Assembly: GCF_022376445.1 (NCBI RefSeq)
Contig: NW_025954966.1
Span: 124,001-188,000 of the forward strand
Reading direction: 5' to 3'
Length of the DNA: 64,000 nt
Source of the DNA: Fomitopsis serialis
Taxonomy: Eukaryota; Basidiomycota; Agaricomycetes; Polyporales; Fomitopsidaceae
Shown here: one piece after another, positions 11,374 through 25,000 of the stretch
Layout of the letters: the number at the start of each line of letters is the position of its first letter
Position numbering within the stretch: the stretch's first letter is position 1
Translations under genes and position numbers: made by a program
The notes under the pieces: generated by a model
What the model saw: the letters and a program-made list of their open reading frames with translations, nothing else
What the model was told of the DNA's origin: nothing
Database searches by the model: none

Positions 11374-13376
11374 ATGGGTAACGCATCAAGCACCAATACG
11401 CATAGGTGGCTTCACTGTGAGGACGTACTTCGTCTCATCCTTGCGGAGGTACGTCCAGGTCTGATCGCATGCCATGTACACCATTGAAGCCATCTACACG
11501 CAGATTCCCCGTCCAGACCTCAACTCTGCATCTTTGATCAGCCGCGACTTCGCCGTCGTAGCGCGTGGCCTCATCTTGCAGCGATTCGTGCTGGATATAT
11601 CAGATGAGAACAAGTGCAAGCGCAGACTAGACACACTGCGTTCATCTCCGCACATTTCTGAACGTGTCACGGAGCTCGCCATTGTCGGCGAGCTCACACG
11701 GAAACGGTGGTATCATCATCTAAAGGAACTCGACGACAGTTCGTCTACCGAACTAGAACGAGTCGAATCCCTCGAAGAACTCCAATGTATTATCCAGGGT
11801 GGGATCTTCAAAGCGGGATTACAGAAAGTGCGGTGAGCACGACCCCGCTGTCGGTACACATGCACGAGCTCATCACCGACACAGGTGGGATGCTGGCCTC
11901 GACATACCAGCCACCTTGATAAATGCAATTCAAGTTGGGTTCCCGGAATGCCGCTTCACACTAGAGAAATACGCAGGTTCGGTTCTTCCCGCTATGCCCA
12001 ATCTCATCTCGCTTGCTGCAACCGTGCGCTTTCCCGGCGACCCTCTACTTAATTTCCAACCCATTCTACTTCATTCGCCTCGACTGCATAGTCTGCGGAT
12101 CGCAGCATACAACCGCTCAGGTTGCGTTGTGCGCGTCGTAACACTCGAGGATACTGAAGACGAAGTTCATACCAAACCATTCTTGACGTACGACCCAACA
12201 AAGCCGGTCTGCGAGATGGAGATTGGCCCGCGAATCGAGGAGCTTGTCTTAGAAGGCTTCACATGGAGCGACGCGGGGGCTGTCAAGAGTCTCGAGAGTA
12301 TCTCGTGGTCGCGCCTGCGCAAGCTGGAGTTGACACGCTGCAATGCCATCCCACTTCTCCGCACATGGGTTCTTGTCGGCACGAGCCTACCTTCCCTCGC
12401 GGAGTTCAAGTTTGTAGTATGGCTCGAAAGCCATGACGAGCAGACCCGCGCCAGTGCTACCACTCAGGCTCTCCAAAACTTCTTGTCGAGTGCATCGGGA
12501 CTCCAGGCTCTACACATCGAGGGACCTCATCACCCTTTGGTCTCAACCATTGCGACACATCATGGAGCCATCTTGCGGTCACTTGTACTGCACGATCACG
12601 AACGCGCTGATGAGCCTCAGCGAGCGACCCTGACTACACGAGATCTTCGGAGGCTTGGCGAGAGCTGTATCTCGTTGCACCATCTCGGTGTCGATGTTAA
12701 CGCAGACTACACTGTGACTCAGGACGCGGACTCGAAGGTAACTCACTATGGTCTTCGATGAAGGGTTATTATTGACAACCCGGCGAATCGTGTAGGCATC
12801 GACAGATACGCTGACGACGATACTCACTCGACTAACTGCTTCCCTGCCCTACGCAAGCTTATGCTATATGCACCCCTAGGACTCACTCAGCCTTTTCAAT
12901 CTAGTGGCAGTCAGGCACTGGCACTCAATGCCCGTCTCAACGTACTCAAGGATCATGTCGCCTTCACGATGATCCCTGACATTGGTGATGCAACAGTGCC
13001 GCACACTCCTAGCCCGGGAAAACTACACACAATAGTTGTCAATATTGGAGAACGAGACAGATCGATGGGCGTGGGGTATTTTGCAGGTAACTGCCAGTGC
13101 ATTGTGCATCCTGTGCCACATATCTGCTCACCATCTCCGACACGAAGGTTGGCGCAGTTGGGAAAGAACAACCGCGCACGAATGACGTTGGAGAGGGTGA
13201 TCCCTAGTCGCCGGAAGTCCATGGTCAAGGTGTCGTGGACAGGCGGGTACTCGTTACACTTTTCGCAAGATGGCGAGCCGATAGCATGGTCTATCGCTCG
13301 CGGCAACAAATGGGTGGAGACAGAGTGGTCGAAACCGCACAAGGGCATGTCACGGTGTGGAAGATACGCTAGGTAG
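11374..13376 (+). CDS. F-box/LRR-like protein, tandem copy 2
   Basis: Exons 11374-11448, 11504-11832, 11885-12737, a fourth exon from about 12795 to 13085, and a last exon ending 13376. The start MGNASSTNTHRWLHCEDVLR mirrors copy 1 exactly in exon length (75 bp) and in the MGN-A-x-S myristoylation pattern. The body is collinear with copy 1 (QRFVLDISDENKCKRRLDTL, AGLDIPATLINAIQVGFPEC, LHIEGPHHPLVSTIATHHG, AIAWS/RGNKWVETEW near the end). Intron positions are identical, so the pair arose by tandem duplication. Downstream of exon 3 the frame needed for CFPALRKLMLY does not follow from the phase-0 splice used in copy 1, so one indel near 12800-12835 is likely. 384 bp separate the copies. Confidence 0.58.
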
Positions 13377-13629
13377 AACGCTAGAGTTCGTGTCGAATGC
13401 CATTACCACGGCATTGTGCCACTGAGGACGTAGCAAGTTGCGGCACTTGCTCGAGGTTCGGAGGAAAGAGGCGCAATATTTGCTGTGGAAAGGTAGCATG
13501 TACTGAGACCACGTCGAATCATACGCACAAGTCTGACAGCCATGTGCCCGAAGGAACAACGGCTGGCCGCTGCTGGCATGGACATCACGATGTACCCATT
13601 GGACTGTATATATCTCACCCAGACTCTGG

Positions 13630-16446
13630 TCATGAACCGACCGACATCGTCGGCAACTGCCCAATCCTGAGCCTCGTCCCACCAAACGGCCGCAGCGTGA
13701 CGTTGAACGGCTCTCCCGTACACGTATTCGGGCTCTGCGGCGGCCAGTCCGCGTCGCCCGACACCACCGGCCAGTCGATCTCGCATGCGAGCGCGGTCAT
13801 GGACTGCGGCTGCGCGCCGGTGTCCCAGACGTAGTAGGGAAGCGAGTCGACGCTTTCCTCGTGGAACGCGAGGGTCGAGGGGTCGATAGCGATGTTCCAC
13901 GGAGCGGTGGGGAGCCAGGTGTGATCGTGCGTGTTGTTATCGTACTGCGAAGGCGTGGGTCAGCCGGTTGAGGGCACACTGCGTGGCATCGTACCTGTGT
14001 TAGGTCGGACTCAGGAACATTGGGTAGGGTCTCGATGAACTCCAGTGGGCCAGTGGACCTACATGACCAGCCGCCTTGTCACTACAGAAACGTCGCAGCG
14101 GTCGAGTACGCTCACCTCAGCGCTTCCGTCTCGGTGTCATTGTATGCCAGGTCAACGGCGTAGAAAAGCGGTCCGCGATGTATGGCGATGCTCCCGTTCG
14201 GACCCTCCTCGATCTGGGTCTGCATGTCAAGGTACAGCGCTACTGTCGTTTCGCCCGTGTCGACGGACACGCTCTGCAGAGCGGTGCTGGGGTCTGGGGA
14301 CAGCGGGGAGGCAGGCGAGCCGTTGACGCTGATGCTGCTGCCGCTCTGCGCCCAGCCAGGGATGCGGATGTAGAACGTGAAGGGTGCCGTTGAGGTAATT
14401 GTAGGAGAGCGCCGGGCCAAATGGATACAGCGTGTCGACCGTAACTGGGACGCATCGCTTGAGCGACCAGCAGTAATCACAGATGGTCATGGTACATACC
14501 GCTGGTACTTGTGCCATTCGCAAGAGCTGTGGAGACGGTCGCGGGCCCGAGAAGCGCGTGCACGAGCGAGGTCCCGTTATCAGCGAGCAGGAAGCTGTTC
14601 GCCCAGAACTTTGGCCACCCTTGCGGATGGTTGACGGTGCCTAGTCATGACATCAGTCTCTGCTGACTGGCATGCATGAAAGAACGTATGCATACAGCAA
14701 GGGTAGTTCGGCTCCATCCCATCACATTGCTGTAGGGCCCGTCCGTAGCCCACGCCCTTCCATCAGTGTGATTCCTCACCCAGATCTGGTTCGTCTGTTG
14801 AAGATACTGGTGTCCCCACCAGTCCGGAGTACTCTGTAACGAGGGGAATATTTCTCATCATTAGGTGCGAAAGACGGGAACACGGGCGGAAGGCAAACCT
14901 GAGCAGGCAGGGATTATATGCGATCTTCTCGGTAAGGTCCGCCCACTCGGGATTGCCGAGGGTCGCATAGATCATTTCCAGGGAGAACATCGTCTCCACG
15001 CTTGTACAGTACTCCGAACTGTGGACGACTCGGGTTCAATACAAACCGGACTTCGGAGGTATGCCTCAACTTACCCTCTGGACGGATCGAGGCCTGCCAG
15101 ATGTTCGTCCGTGCTGAAGATGCCCTGTGGACGACCGTGGTATTCCCACAGCATGCCAATGCGGTCGTACGTGCTGTCGACGTCGCTCTGCTCGCCGGTC
15201 ACACGCCAAGCCAACGCTTCCGACTTGAGTGCTACGAGGTCATCAGTGCGTCTGCTTCACCGCCACGCTCGGCGAGACCTCACATTCTCCAACGTTGACG
15301 CCGTGGCTAGCGTTCACGCGTGAGCCTTATCTCAGCCGTTCAGCAGCTCTAAATGGACTCACTTGTGCATGCCAGAGTCCGCCGCGGACACCGCTTCCCG
15401 CGGAACGTACCGTTATCGACGTAGAAGTCGTCCTTCCACGAGAAACCCTGCTCGCGCGCGGCCGTCATGAGCGAAATCAGCTGCGCTTCTTCTCCGCGCG
15501 GGTCGTTGTCGTATAGCCATTGCAGCACGAGCACGAGCTGAGGACGTTTGGCATCGTCAGCGGCTTCCGCCTGCGTTAAAAGGACGCACCTCCTCCCATC
15601 TGACTTCCTGGTAGCCGTATTGCTCGCCGAGGTCTTCCGTCCCGAGATCGCCAGTCGCGAAGCGTTCCGCGCATAGGAGACGAAGTTGTGCATGAGATCG
15701 TTGATGGCGGTTGCCTGGCTCGGGTCTGCTTCGGCGTGTTGCTGGGAATTCGCGAAGACAGTTAGTGTTGTACATACAGAGTCCGTTCGACGCACAATGA
15801 GCCCCAGCATGATCATGTATCTCGGCCAGAGCAGCACAGGGAGCGACGTGTCGAACGGCGGAGGGCCAAAGTTGCCGGACGGCTCCTGCGAGTCAAGCAC
15901 GTAGTCGAGGAACGTCGACGTGTAGTTGAGGAGCGTCTCGTTCTGAAGCTGGTAAGCGAGTGCGACCCATCCGTTACTGGGCGGGGCGCGATAAGCATTT
16001 CGAACCGGTCCACGATGAATGTGTCACTTACTACCAGTAAGGCGCGGCCTCCTGCATTTCGCTGTATTCCAGCGCTCCCCCGAACCAAACAGAATCTCTG
16101 ACGCTGTGAGGGGCAGATACATGAGTGGGCGAAGATCGAGCAACAATTGGCACTTACTAGCTGAACCAAATTGGCTGTTGAGAGGCCAGACCGTTCGCCT
16201 GTACATGGGCCATGTCCAGCGCCCATCCAAGAGGCTTCACGGCTCCGGTCGGGAGACGAGTGTATGATGGATCGAGCACTTCATGCGAAAGCTAATCAGT
16301 ACCTTGACGCCGATCTTTAGATACAACAACTCACAAGTCGAGTTGTACGAAGCGGCAGCGTACGTGTCGGAGACCCTTGAGCTCAGCAGGGAGAGCGGAG
16401 CAAGCCATGCCAGGAGAGGCCGCCGAGCGATATCCAGGAAGCGCAT
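13630..16446 (-). CDS. secreted GH127-like glycoside hydrolase (DUF1680)
   Basis: Minus-strand multi-exon gene from the ATG at 16446 to the stop at 13630. It opens with a signal peptide ([20 protein letters not shown]). Next come [19 protein letters not shown] (typical start of the family), [32 protein letters not shown], a long alpha/alpha barrel, [18 protein letters not shown], and after an intron [20 protein letters not shown]. The C-terminal beta domain has [20 protein letters not shown] and [16 protein letters not shown]. The paired cysteines of the PCC motif match the zinc/nucleophile cysteines of GH127 beta-L-arabinofuranosidases, while the ET-x position has Met where the bacterial enzyme has Cys. 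It is likely to act on arabinose-containing plant or glycoprotein glycans outside the cell; the substrate is inferred. One base appears to be missing near 14400, between YPFGPALSY and the FTFYIRIPG segment. Confidence 0.75.
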
Positions 16447-19400
16447 TCTGGCAGTGTCCACGAAGGCTGCTACTGTACCCCAGACGTTCGAGTAACCGCC
16501 ATCAAAAGCCATTGTCTGCTTTATACCCCCACTCGCCGTCAGAACGGTAAAGGGCTCCGCCTGTGGGACAATCAGCTGCTATGCAGCGGGTGCAAAGTTG
16601 GAGGGCCACGGGCCGTGAGAGAAGGCATTGTGGCGGAGGTGAACGGTGCCGACGATCACGAGAATGGTCACAACTTCTGGCTATGGCAGACCTAGCCTGT
16701 CGAGAAGGCTGCGAGATGCGCGGAGCGCATGGTCGTTCGCATCTAATGCTCCGCGACGATATCAAGCTCACTCGTGACACGGCGTGCGATTTGCGTTGCC
16801 GATCGCAGATCATGTATTGAATGTCTCTCAGGAGTCTGTTGTCGAGCTAGTTGAGGTCTCGTCAGTCGTCTGCAGCCACGCATGCGTGTATAACGCACTG
16901 TACTGTTTGCCACTGCTGGGGTATGAGTGCATACGGTAGCCTGTATATACGACCTTCTTCTGATAGTCCCCGGGCGACGGGCCGTAGGATGCGGCTGGTC
17001 GACGGAGGCTGTACCGTGCAGGTGTCTTATCAGCGAGAACAGGAGTAGATGGCGTCGTAGCGGATATTGAACAGACCACGAACTTGAGCAGCAGGAGTAC
17101 CCAGCGCCAACCCTCTCGTTGTCGGTTTGGCAGTTTTCGGAGAGAAATGCGTGCGCGGCTGCGAGAACAACCAACACACACACCACGCAGTCTCCTTGTG
17201 CAAGAAGGTCGGATGGTCGACAGTGGACGAATGGCTCAGATAGCGAAAAGACGGCGTAGGGAGAAGGCTCCGGGAAGGCTCTGTGACAGAGCGATAAGGC
17301 CGACAGACGATAGCTTACGACTTACTGGTCTTGGGGGCAAAGCTTTCACCCATTTCTCTAAGAGCGCGAAGCCGACGCGTCGTCGATTTGAAAGCGCGAA
17401 CTTGCGACCACGTAAGTTGAGGCGAGATACGATACTGACGAGCGGACGAGCGGGTGAGAGCGTCGAGCGGGGGCAACACTTCTTTCTTCCTCTCCTCTCC
17501 GTCTCCGTTTCTTCCTTCTACTCTTTTTTGAATCACTTCTCTCGTGTTTCCAGAACGTCTCTCGTCCGCGCTGCGTGTACTTAAACTGGGCCTGGGTACC
17601 CGTCTCCCTTTCGAAGTGACGCGTCTAAGGCGAGAGGGCTGGGCACAGATCGAAAAGAAATCAATGGCAGGTGCAGTACCGTTTCTGCGGCGCATTGATG
17701 GTACAAAAGGGGCTCGATTGTGTTGAGAGAAATAAGGTGAGAGGAGGAAACGGGCACGAGAGTCAGCGCCGAGACGATATTTGCCGCTGTCTTGTGATCA
17801 CGTGCCCAACTATACGTACTTGCGACTCGATATGGAAGTTGGAACTTCAAAGCTTCTCTCATATACGCAGGTCGTGATACAGCCTGAAAGGTGATGGACT
17901 CCCCTGCGAAGTAGCAACGAAGGATCAACTGCTGTACAACCTCTGTACAAGCACTCCGTGAGGTGCCGTGGAGCTTCCTTCAAACACATCCGGCGCGTTG
18001 TTGGCTGACTTGTATCAAGTCACGAAGCCAGAAGTGCACGGCCGGCGTGTCAGCCCCAAGAAGGTCCGGATAGATACATAATATGGCATCGACAGGCTGA
18101 ACTCTGGTCTCTTACTGCTTTCACTTGCAACTGTCATACACTTGCTACCCGCACCTCTCTGCGCATTCTTTTCTGCGATGAACTTCATGTCGAAAATGCT
18201 TTCTGTGCTGATATCGCATCGAGCATCCAGGATCGCCCTCCGATTCGAGTGTAGTCTCCAGCCTGAGCCTTTCCGACATTATCGACATTCCTGACGACGA
18301 TACAGACCTAAATCCTGGTACTGCCGCCGCTACCCTGCCCACCTGCGAACCAACGCCATGTCTCTCGGTTCATCCTCTCCGGACACCTCTGGAAGGCGCT
18401 TTTCGAATGGCCTGCCGCACTCTGCGACATCTGTATCGCCTTCATCGTCGCCTCTGAAGATGCCTCGAATAGAAAAGGACAAGCATGATGGTTTGAACCC
18501 GTAATCCGCGGCTGGGCACCACCGGATCCCGACCACTGCACCTCCTCGATGCCCTGAAGCTTCCGAAACTATCTCTTCAGTACCACCGGTGTCTTCCCGT
18601 GGCCCTACCGATGGCCTTAACGGACTCCCCGCGTCTGCGATCCTGGACCCAACAATCTAGGGTTCTACGACGGCGTCGCTTGGGCAAGCGCCAGTTGGTC
18701 AGGAGCTCCTACCTCTGGAAACCACCAGCACGATCTCATCTCGACCTCCGGCCCCTCTCCGCAAACTCGCAACACCTCGCAGCAGGCCTGACCGGCGTAC
18801 ATCGCTACCATGGCCTTGCTCTCGCAGCCCACACACGAGGCCCCATCCCCGTGCCTGTCTCCGCCCGTTCCCGCTTCTCCACGCAGCCTTACCCTCGAAG
18901 CCCGCCGGCCCTCCACCAACCGCAAACCATCAACCCAAAGTCCCCGCTCACCATCCCGCCGCCCCGCGCGGTGGTGTCGCGCCTACGCTCGCGCGGAGCA
19001 TCACACATATCCGGCTTGCGCGTGAGCGGGCGTGCAGGCGTACGCGACGCGCCCTCATCCGGTGGGGGGCGGTTCCGCAACGGGAACTGGTAGGGGCCTG
19101 CGCTACGGAGCGCATGCCCAGCGTGTTGGGAAAGTCGGTGAGGGAGACACCTCGGAGGATGGGTTGGAGGGTATGTGTACTTGTGGTGGCTGCAGGTAGT
19201 GCGTGGCGAGCTAGGGCGGGTTTTTCGCACTGATGTGTGGCCATGGGGAGACTCGTACGGAGGTGCTTTGAAGGAAGGAAGATTGTTCGGCTGTGTTGAG
19301 GGAATCGAGGTTATCGTGCAATATCTACCGTATCTGCCTGTCTTCAAGTTGAACGTTGAGTCCGACGACTACGCCGTATCCTGCAGCAGCCCGTCTTCAG

Positions 19401-21975
19401 CTTCCGCATCGAAGTATGTCTTCAGTCTAAGCACAACTCCTACTAATTAGGGCGCGCTGAAGGCGTACATGGTGCACCTCGAGCTCGGCCGGGGTACAGT
19501 ACCAAGATGGGCAAGGCGATCCGATGCCTGCGCCGAGGATCACTAGCACCGACATCTGTGCAGCGTACGTATCACGCAAGGTGCGCTTCAGGTGCTCCGA
19601 TACTGTGTACATTCGGAGAGTAATATTGCTGTTGACCGACGAGCCGAGACACACGCGTATGTTTGCATTCGAAGACCGAAATGATCGAAGCGGCGAGCCA
19701 AGCAGTGCAAGTCTGTTCGAGTGGGTGAGTGGGATCTAGATTTATGAAATCACATGCCATCGCCTCTCCGTGATGTTCGGGTTCGGTGGATGCGCAGTTC
19801 GCGAGCGATAGGCGCCGCGGGCGGGTTTCTCGCTGTTTCTCGCAAGCCCCCCGTCTTGTCCCCGCCCGGGTCAGGCATGGCGTCGGCGTCGACGAGCCGT
19901 AGTCTGCACATCGACCTGCCAGCTCTCCCTCCGGCCAAACCAGCAGGACCGACTGCCCACATCGCGCTGTGACGGGGAGTGCTCTCATTTCTACCGTGCG
20001 CAGACACGTTCCCGCTCAGGCTGCGGCCCTGCTTAGTACTGATGCGAAACGGGCGCCGTGGTCGGACAGATTCTTCCGTGCGTGGTGATAAAATTAGCTC
20101 ATACTGGTTTATGCTGACGCCCAGCGCCTAACGACGGTAGAGCAGTAGGTATGCACCCGACGTGCTTGGCCCACTGCTCTCGGTATGTGGGCGCCCGTTC
20201 CTCCGAGCTACCGTCTACTACCGTCCATTCTTGTCGCAGCATGGCTTACGTTGGTCTCCAGATAAGTGCTGCGGCATCAACAACAAGAATCACGCGTATC
20301 GACTCGGAAGCGCCTCAAGTTCACGGACGTGTATCATGCCGAGACAATGAATGGGCTACGCGTCCCCTGGTGGGAGGCTGCAGCACGCAAGCCAGAGCCA
20401 TTGCGAGCCATCTGGAGATAGGGACCGGCAACGGAGACGCCGGAGGTGTCATAGCAGCATAGCATCGATGGCCTGCAGCGCGGCGACACAGATACGCATC
20501 ATGATTCAGAGCGGAACACCGAACAGCGACGAACCACGGTGGAGGCGGAGGCCTACGAAGGGCAGGCGGGGCACGTTCAAGTCCACCGAGACGAGACGAC
20601 ACATGCACCAGGTACGTACGCAATGAGCCACCATCATATACGCTAGCGCAACAGTGACAAATGCCTGGCAGCCTCTATCATACCTGACAACTTAATCTCC
20701 GAGCTGACTACGACCTTCAGCGCCTCCACTGCCGCTCTGTCCTTCCCGTCCCTCTCTCGGGCGAACAGCAGAAGGACTTTGCCACTTCACGGCTGCGTAC
20801 TGGCTCGAAGTGACCACATGCCGGGGAACTGTATCGCGGGCTCATAGAACCGGTCCGTTGTGCCACTGATCGGAGATGCCAACTACGACGGCTGGTGTCT
20901 TCGCTTCGACCACGCTTCGTCGATGCGGATACCGCACGTCCAGAGCCCGGATATGGGGCCGCAAAGGACCGCAACTCTGGTGTATCCGTGGCGTACTTAT
21001 CGCCGGTTGACAGGTTTGCGTTGAATCGCGTCTTCTGGACGGGCCGATGTCGGGCGCGGGATCGTGGCCTTTGGGTTCAGGTCATCAGGGTCTCTGTGGC
21101 CATGGCGATGGTCAAACTGGAATCGTTTTGTCAGGATGATCGCGCAGAACGCGCGAGATCGTTCCGCGAGAGGAGGCGAGTGGGGAAGCGCCCGTTGACA
21201 GGGGCAGTATTCATTGCTGGTTGCATATCTCGGACATCCGGCCATCTTGTAGCCTGTACAGTCACAATCACTCTCCTCCACAATTGAATGCCATGGAATG
21301 GTGGGGTCGAGATGAGGAACGCGGAGGATTATTCATGCATAGATCCACATAAGTAAGTGCCTCATGGTACAGTAATCGCCGTTTCTCCGGGAATCGGGTT
21401 TGAGTCAAGAGCGAGTTAGCAACCAAATCTAGGACCACCCGGATAGATAGTCGTAGCTGCTCCTTCGGCGGGATACGGATGTGTTGAGCTCAGAAGATCT
21501 GGTCGATGCGGGAACGATGGTCATGGGGCCAGCTGCGGGGGTTGTGTGTAGCTGTAGGTCCCGTCAGCAGATCAAGAGGCGACTGGCTACCGTTAATTAT
21601 GAGGCTGGCGTAAGCGAGGTCGTCGCGACGCACTGGGTGCGCGGCGCCGAGGCGTTGCATCATGAATCCTGGTGCGTTGGTCAGGACAGGCGCCGGCGTC
21701 AGGAGCCAGGACATGCACAGGAAGTCCGGGACACTCCCGGGACACGCGTGTCAGCAGAATTGCGAGAGCGGAGACCTCCCCCCGGTGACTCGTCCCGGAT
21801 TTGTCGGGGACGGGCGCCGCCTCTGATTGGCTGACGACGGTGGAAGGGAAACAAAGTTGGGGCGATGCGATCTAATCGAATCACAGGCCAGCGCCAACAG
21901 CGCTGACGCCAGCCGCGCCTGGCTGATGCCGTCTTCCGCGCGTCCTGTCTCCGCATTTGCGCTATCCGCCAGGCC
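16447..21975. other. 5.5-kb gene-poor region with weak coding hints
   Basis: No gene could be modelled confidently. Two hints exist. On the minus strand, 16828-17181 stays open with a hydrophobic stretch (WVLLLLKFVVCSI) and a Ser/Thr-rich end, but it lacks an ATG. On the plus strand, 18185-18990 gives Ser/Pro-rich peptides in changing frames (SSVVSSLSLSDIIDIPDDD, MSLGSSSPDTSGRRFSNG, ISTSGPSPQTRNTSQQ), as expected of a disordered protein interrupted by introns or indels. The remainder (19.5-21.9 kb) shows only short frames. The last part contains the promoter of the ABC transporter gene. Confidence 0.4.
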
Positions 21976-21986
21976 CATATATAATG
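21976..21986 (+). promoter_or_regulatory. TATA-like box of the PDR transporter gene
   Basis: catatataatg lies about 80 bp before the ATG at 22060, a spacing usual for fungal TATA-driven genes. The start itself sits in a strong context (cccgccatgg). Confidence 0.5.
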
Positions 21987-22059
21987 TTTCGTCCCGGCCT
22001 GGGCGGTGCTTCGCCCCCGCTCTACCGTACTCTACCCCGTAGTCTCTTTCGGGCCCGCC

Positions 22060-25000
22060 ATGGATCCCGCCCAGCTCCACGACGCCAACAGCGGCGACCA
22101 CCTGCCCGAGGTCCCTCTCGGCACCTCCACCGCAGCCGCCTACGGAAACGCCGCCATCCATAATCTTGTTGCCCACCGCGAAAATTCCCATGAACTCCGG
22201 GCCCCTCACGACGCGCAGGAGGAGGAGGGCCGCAGACATGTCTCTGTCGGCCACTTCGACCGCGAAGGTGTAGACGAGCTCAAGCGCACCATGTCGCGTA
22301 TGTCGACTGCTCAGCGCAGCGAGAAGCGAGGTGCACCGTCAGCCGGCCTCCTGCCGACACATGCGTCTCACCACTCGTCAGATCGGTCCTCGGACCACAC
22401 CCTCGCGCCAGGAGACGGGCCATTCGACTTTGAGAAGTCGCTCCAGCAGATGGTCAGACGGTGCGTAGCATTATTTCGTCTCTTCCACGCTCGGTCAGGC
22501 TGACCTCTGCACAGGAAGGATGAGTCTGACATTAAGCGCCGAGAGCTCGGTGTCGTTTTCGACAATCTCCGAGTTGTCGGCCTGGGCGCATCCGTCAGCT
22601 ACCAGCCAACCCTCGGTTCCACTTTGAATCCGTTCCAGATATTCGAGACTATCAAGAAAATCCGACACCCCCCTGTGAAGGATATCCTGAGCGGTTTCGA
22701 AGGATGCGTGAAGCCAGGGGAGATGCTACGTGAGTCCCCCGTCATTCGTGGCATCCGTTTGGACCGCTGATGCCGCGACATTGAGGCAGTGGTGCTTGGG
22801 CGCCCCGGTGCAGGCTGTAGCACGATGCTCAAGACGCTCGCCAACCAGCGGCAAGACTACCACCAGGTTCTTGGCGACGTGTGGTACGACGACTTCACGC
22901 CGCAGGAGATCGAGAAGCAATACCGCGGCGACGTCCAGTACTGCCCCGAAGACGATGTCCACTTCGCGACGCTCACCGTCCGCCAGACGCTCGACTTCGC
23001 TGCAAAGACGCGCACCCCCCGCGCGCGTGTGCACGAGACGCGTGAACAACACCGTAACACTATGATCGACGTGTTGACAACTATCTTCGGTCTGCGGCAT
23101 GTCAGGGACACCCTTGTCGGCGACGCGAGTGTTAGGGGTGTCAGTGGTGGCGAGAAGAAACGTGTCTCCATCAGCGAGGTCCTTGCTGCGCGCAGTCTCC
23201 TCACATCGTGGGACAAGTACGTGCATTACCGCATACACTCGCTCCAAATCTAACCATTCTTTATTACAGCTCCACCCGTGGACTCGATGCTTCAACCGCG
23301 CTCGAATTCGTCCGTGCGCTGCGCCTCGCAACGGATGTTGCCCGTGTCTCTACGATTGTCTCGATTTACCAGGCGGGCGAGCAGCTCTACCAGCTGTTCG
23401 ACAAGGTCTGCGTCATTTACGAAGGCAAGATGGCGTACTTCGGGCCGGCCTCCAGCGCGCGCCAGTACTTCATCGACATGGGGTACGAGCCCGCGAACCG
23501 GCAGACCACGGCAGACTTCCTCGTCGCAGTCACGGACCCGAATGGCCGTATCCCCCGCGCCAACTATTCAGGGCCTCCGCCACCACGCAATGCGGACGAG
23601 TTCGCGGCGTATTTCAAGAACAGTGAGCTCGGCCGGCTTAACCGCGATGACATGCGCCGTTATCGTGAGGAGGAGAGCGGGATGTCTGAGAAGAAGCAGA
23701 TGTACCGTCTCAGCCACCGCGCGGAACACGCGAAGACCACGTCGAAGAAGAGTCCCTTCATCATCTCAATCGCCATGCAGGCGCGGGCCCTCATGCTTCG
23801 CCGGGTCCAAATCATCCAGGGTGCGATCGCTACGCAGGTCATCCAGGCCTTGAGTTTCGTCTTCCAGGCTATCATTGTCGGCACGATCTTCTTGCGGCTG
23901 GACAATACCACTGGGACGTTCTTCTCCAAAGGCGGTGTCCTCTTCTTGTGAGTTACGTTTATGACATGTCTTTCCTGTATTCTCAAGTTGTTTCTGTATA
24001 GCGCCCTCCTGTTTGCGGCTCTCTCGACCATGGCGGAAATCCCGGCGCTCTTCATCCAGCGCCCCATTGTACAGCGGCACTCCCGAGCGGCGATGTATCA
24101 CCCGTTCGTCGAGGGGCTCGCGCTGACACTCGTTGACATCCCAATCACCGCTTTCACGCTCATTCTCTTCGGTATAATCCTTTATTTCCTTGTCGGCCTC
24201 CAGGAGAATGCGGGGAAGTTCTTGTGAGTATCGTGCCTTCGATTTTCTTGTCATTGTCTCATGCGTTTGCTGCAGCATCTTCCTGCTGTACATCTTCAGC
24301 ATGACGATCACGATGAAGGGCTGGTTCCGCATGCTCGCTGCGATGTTCAAGAGCCCTGCGCCCGCGCAAGCGATTGCTGGTGTCTCGGTCCTTCTCTTGA
24401 CCCTCTACACCGGCTACACTATCCCGCAGCCGTCCATGATTGGAGCTCTCCGCTGGATTACCTATATTAACGTGAGTCCACTTCAACCACAAAGCATCCT
24501 ATGTGATTCTGACCATCTTGCATCTCTATAGCCGCTCAAGTATGGTTTCGAGGGGCTGGTGGTGAACGAGTTCCACGGCCTTCAGGCGTCGTGCGCCCAG
24601 ATCGTTCCTTCAGGCCCAGGTACGAGGACGTTTCGCTCGCGAACCAGGTTTGCACGACAGTCGGCTCCGTCCCGGGTCAGGCGACCGTCGAGGGCATGAG
24701 CTACGTCACGTTGTCGTTTGGCTACGCATACAGCCACCTCTGGCGCAACTTCGGTATCATCTGCGCATTCGGCATAGGCTTCATCTCGATCCTCCTGGTC
24801 CTCACGGAGTTCAACCTCGGTCTCGCGGGAGATTCGTCCGTCACGCTGTTCAAGCGTGGCTCCAAGGCAACCATCGCACAGCCCAAGGGCACGGCGGACG
24901 AAGAGAAGTCGGGTGTGAGCAGTGACGGCGCGTCGACGCGGCGCGATGCGGAGGGCGTGTCGGAGGAGGCTCAGAAGGCTCTCGAGGAGGTGCCCGCGGG

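Noticed and set aside
18599..19093. 164-codon Ser/Arg/Pro-rich plus-strand frame
   Set aside because: The more protein-like peptides here lie in the other two frames, so this frame is probably a shadow.
24619..24621. programmed ribosomal frameshifting as cause of the frame changes
   Set aside because: Breaks of both directions occur in many unrelated genes with no shared slippery site or structure.
24590..24660. a 41-bp intron (gtacga...acgacag) in the PDR gene as an alternative to a frame break
   Set aside because: It would be shorter than every other intron in the window and would delete the conserved [11 protein letters not shown] segment with its extracellular cysteine.
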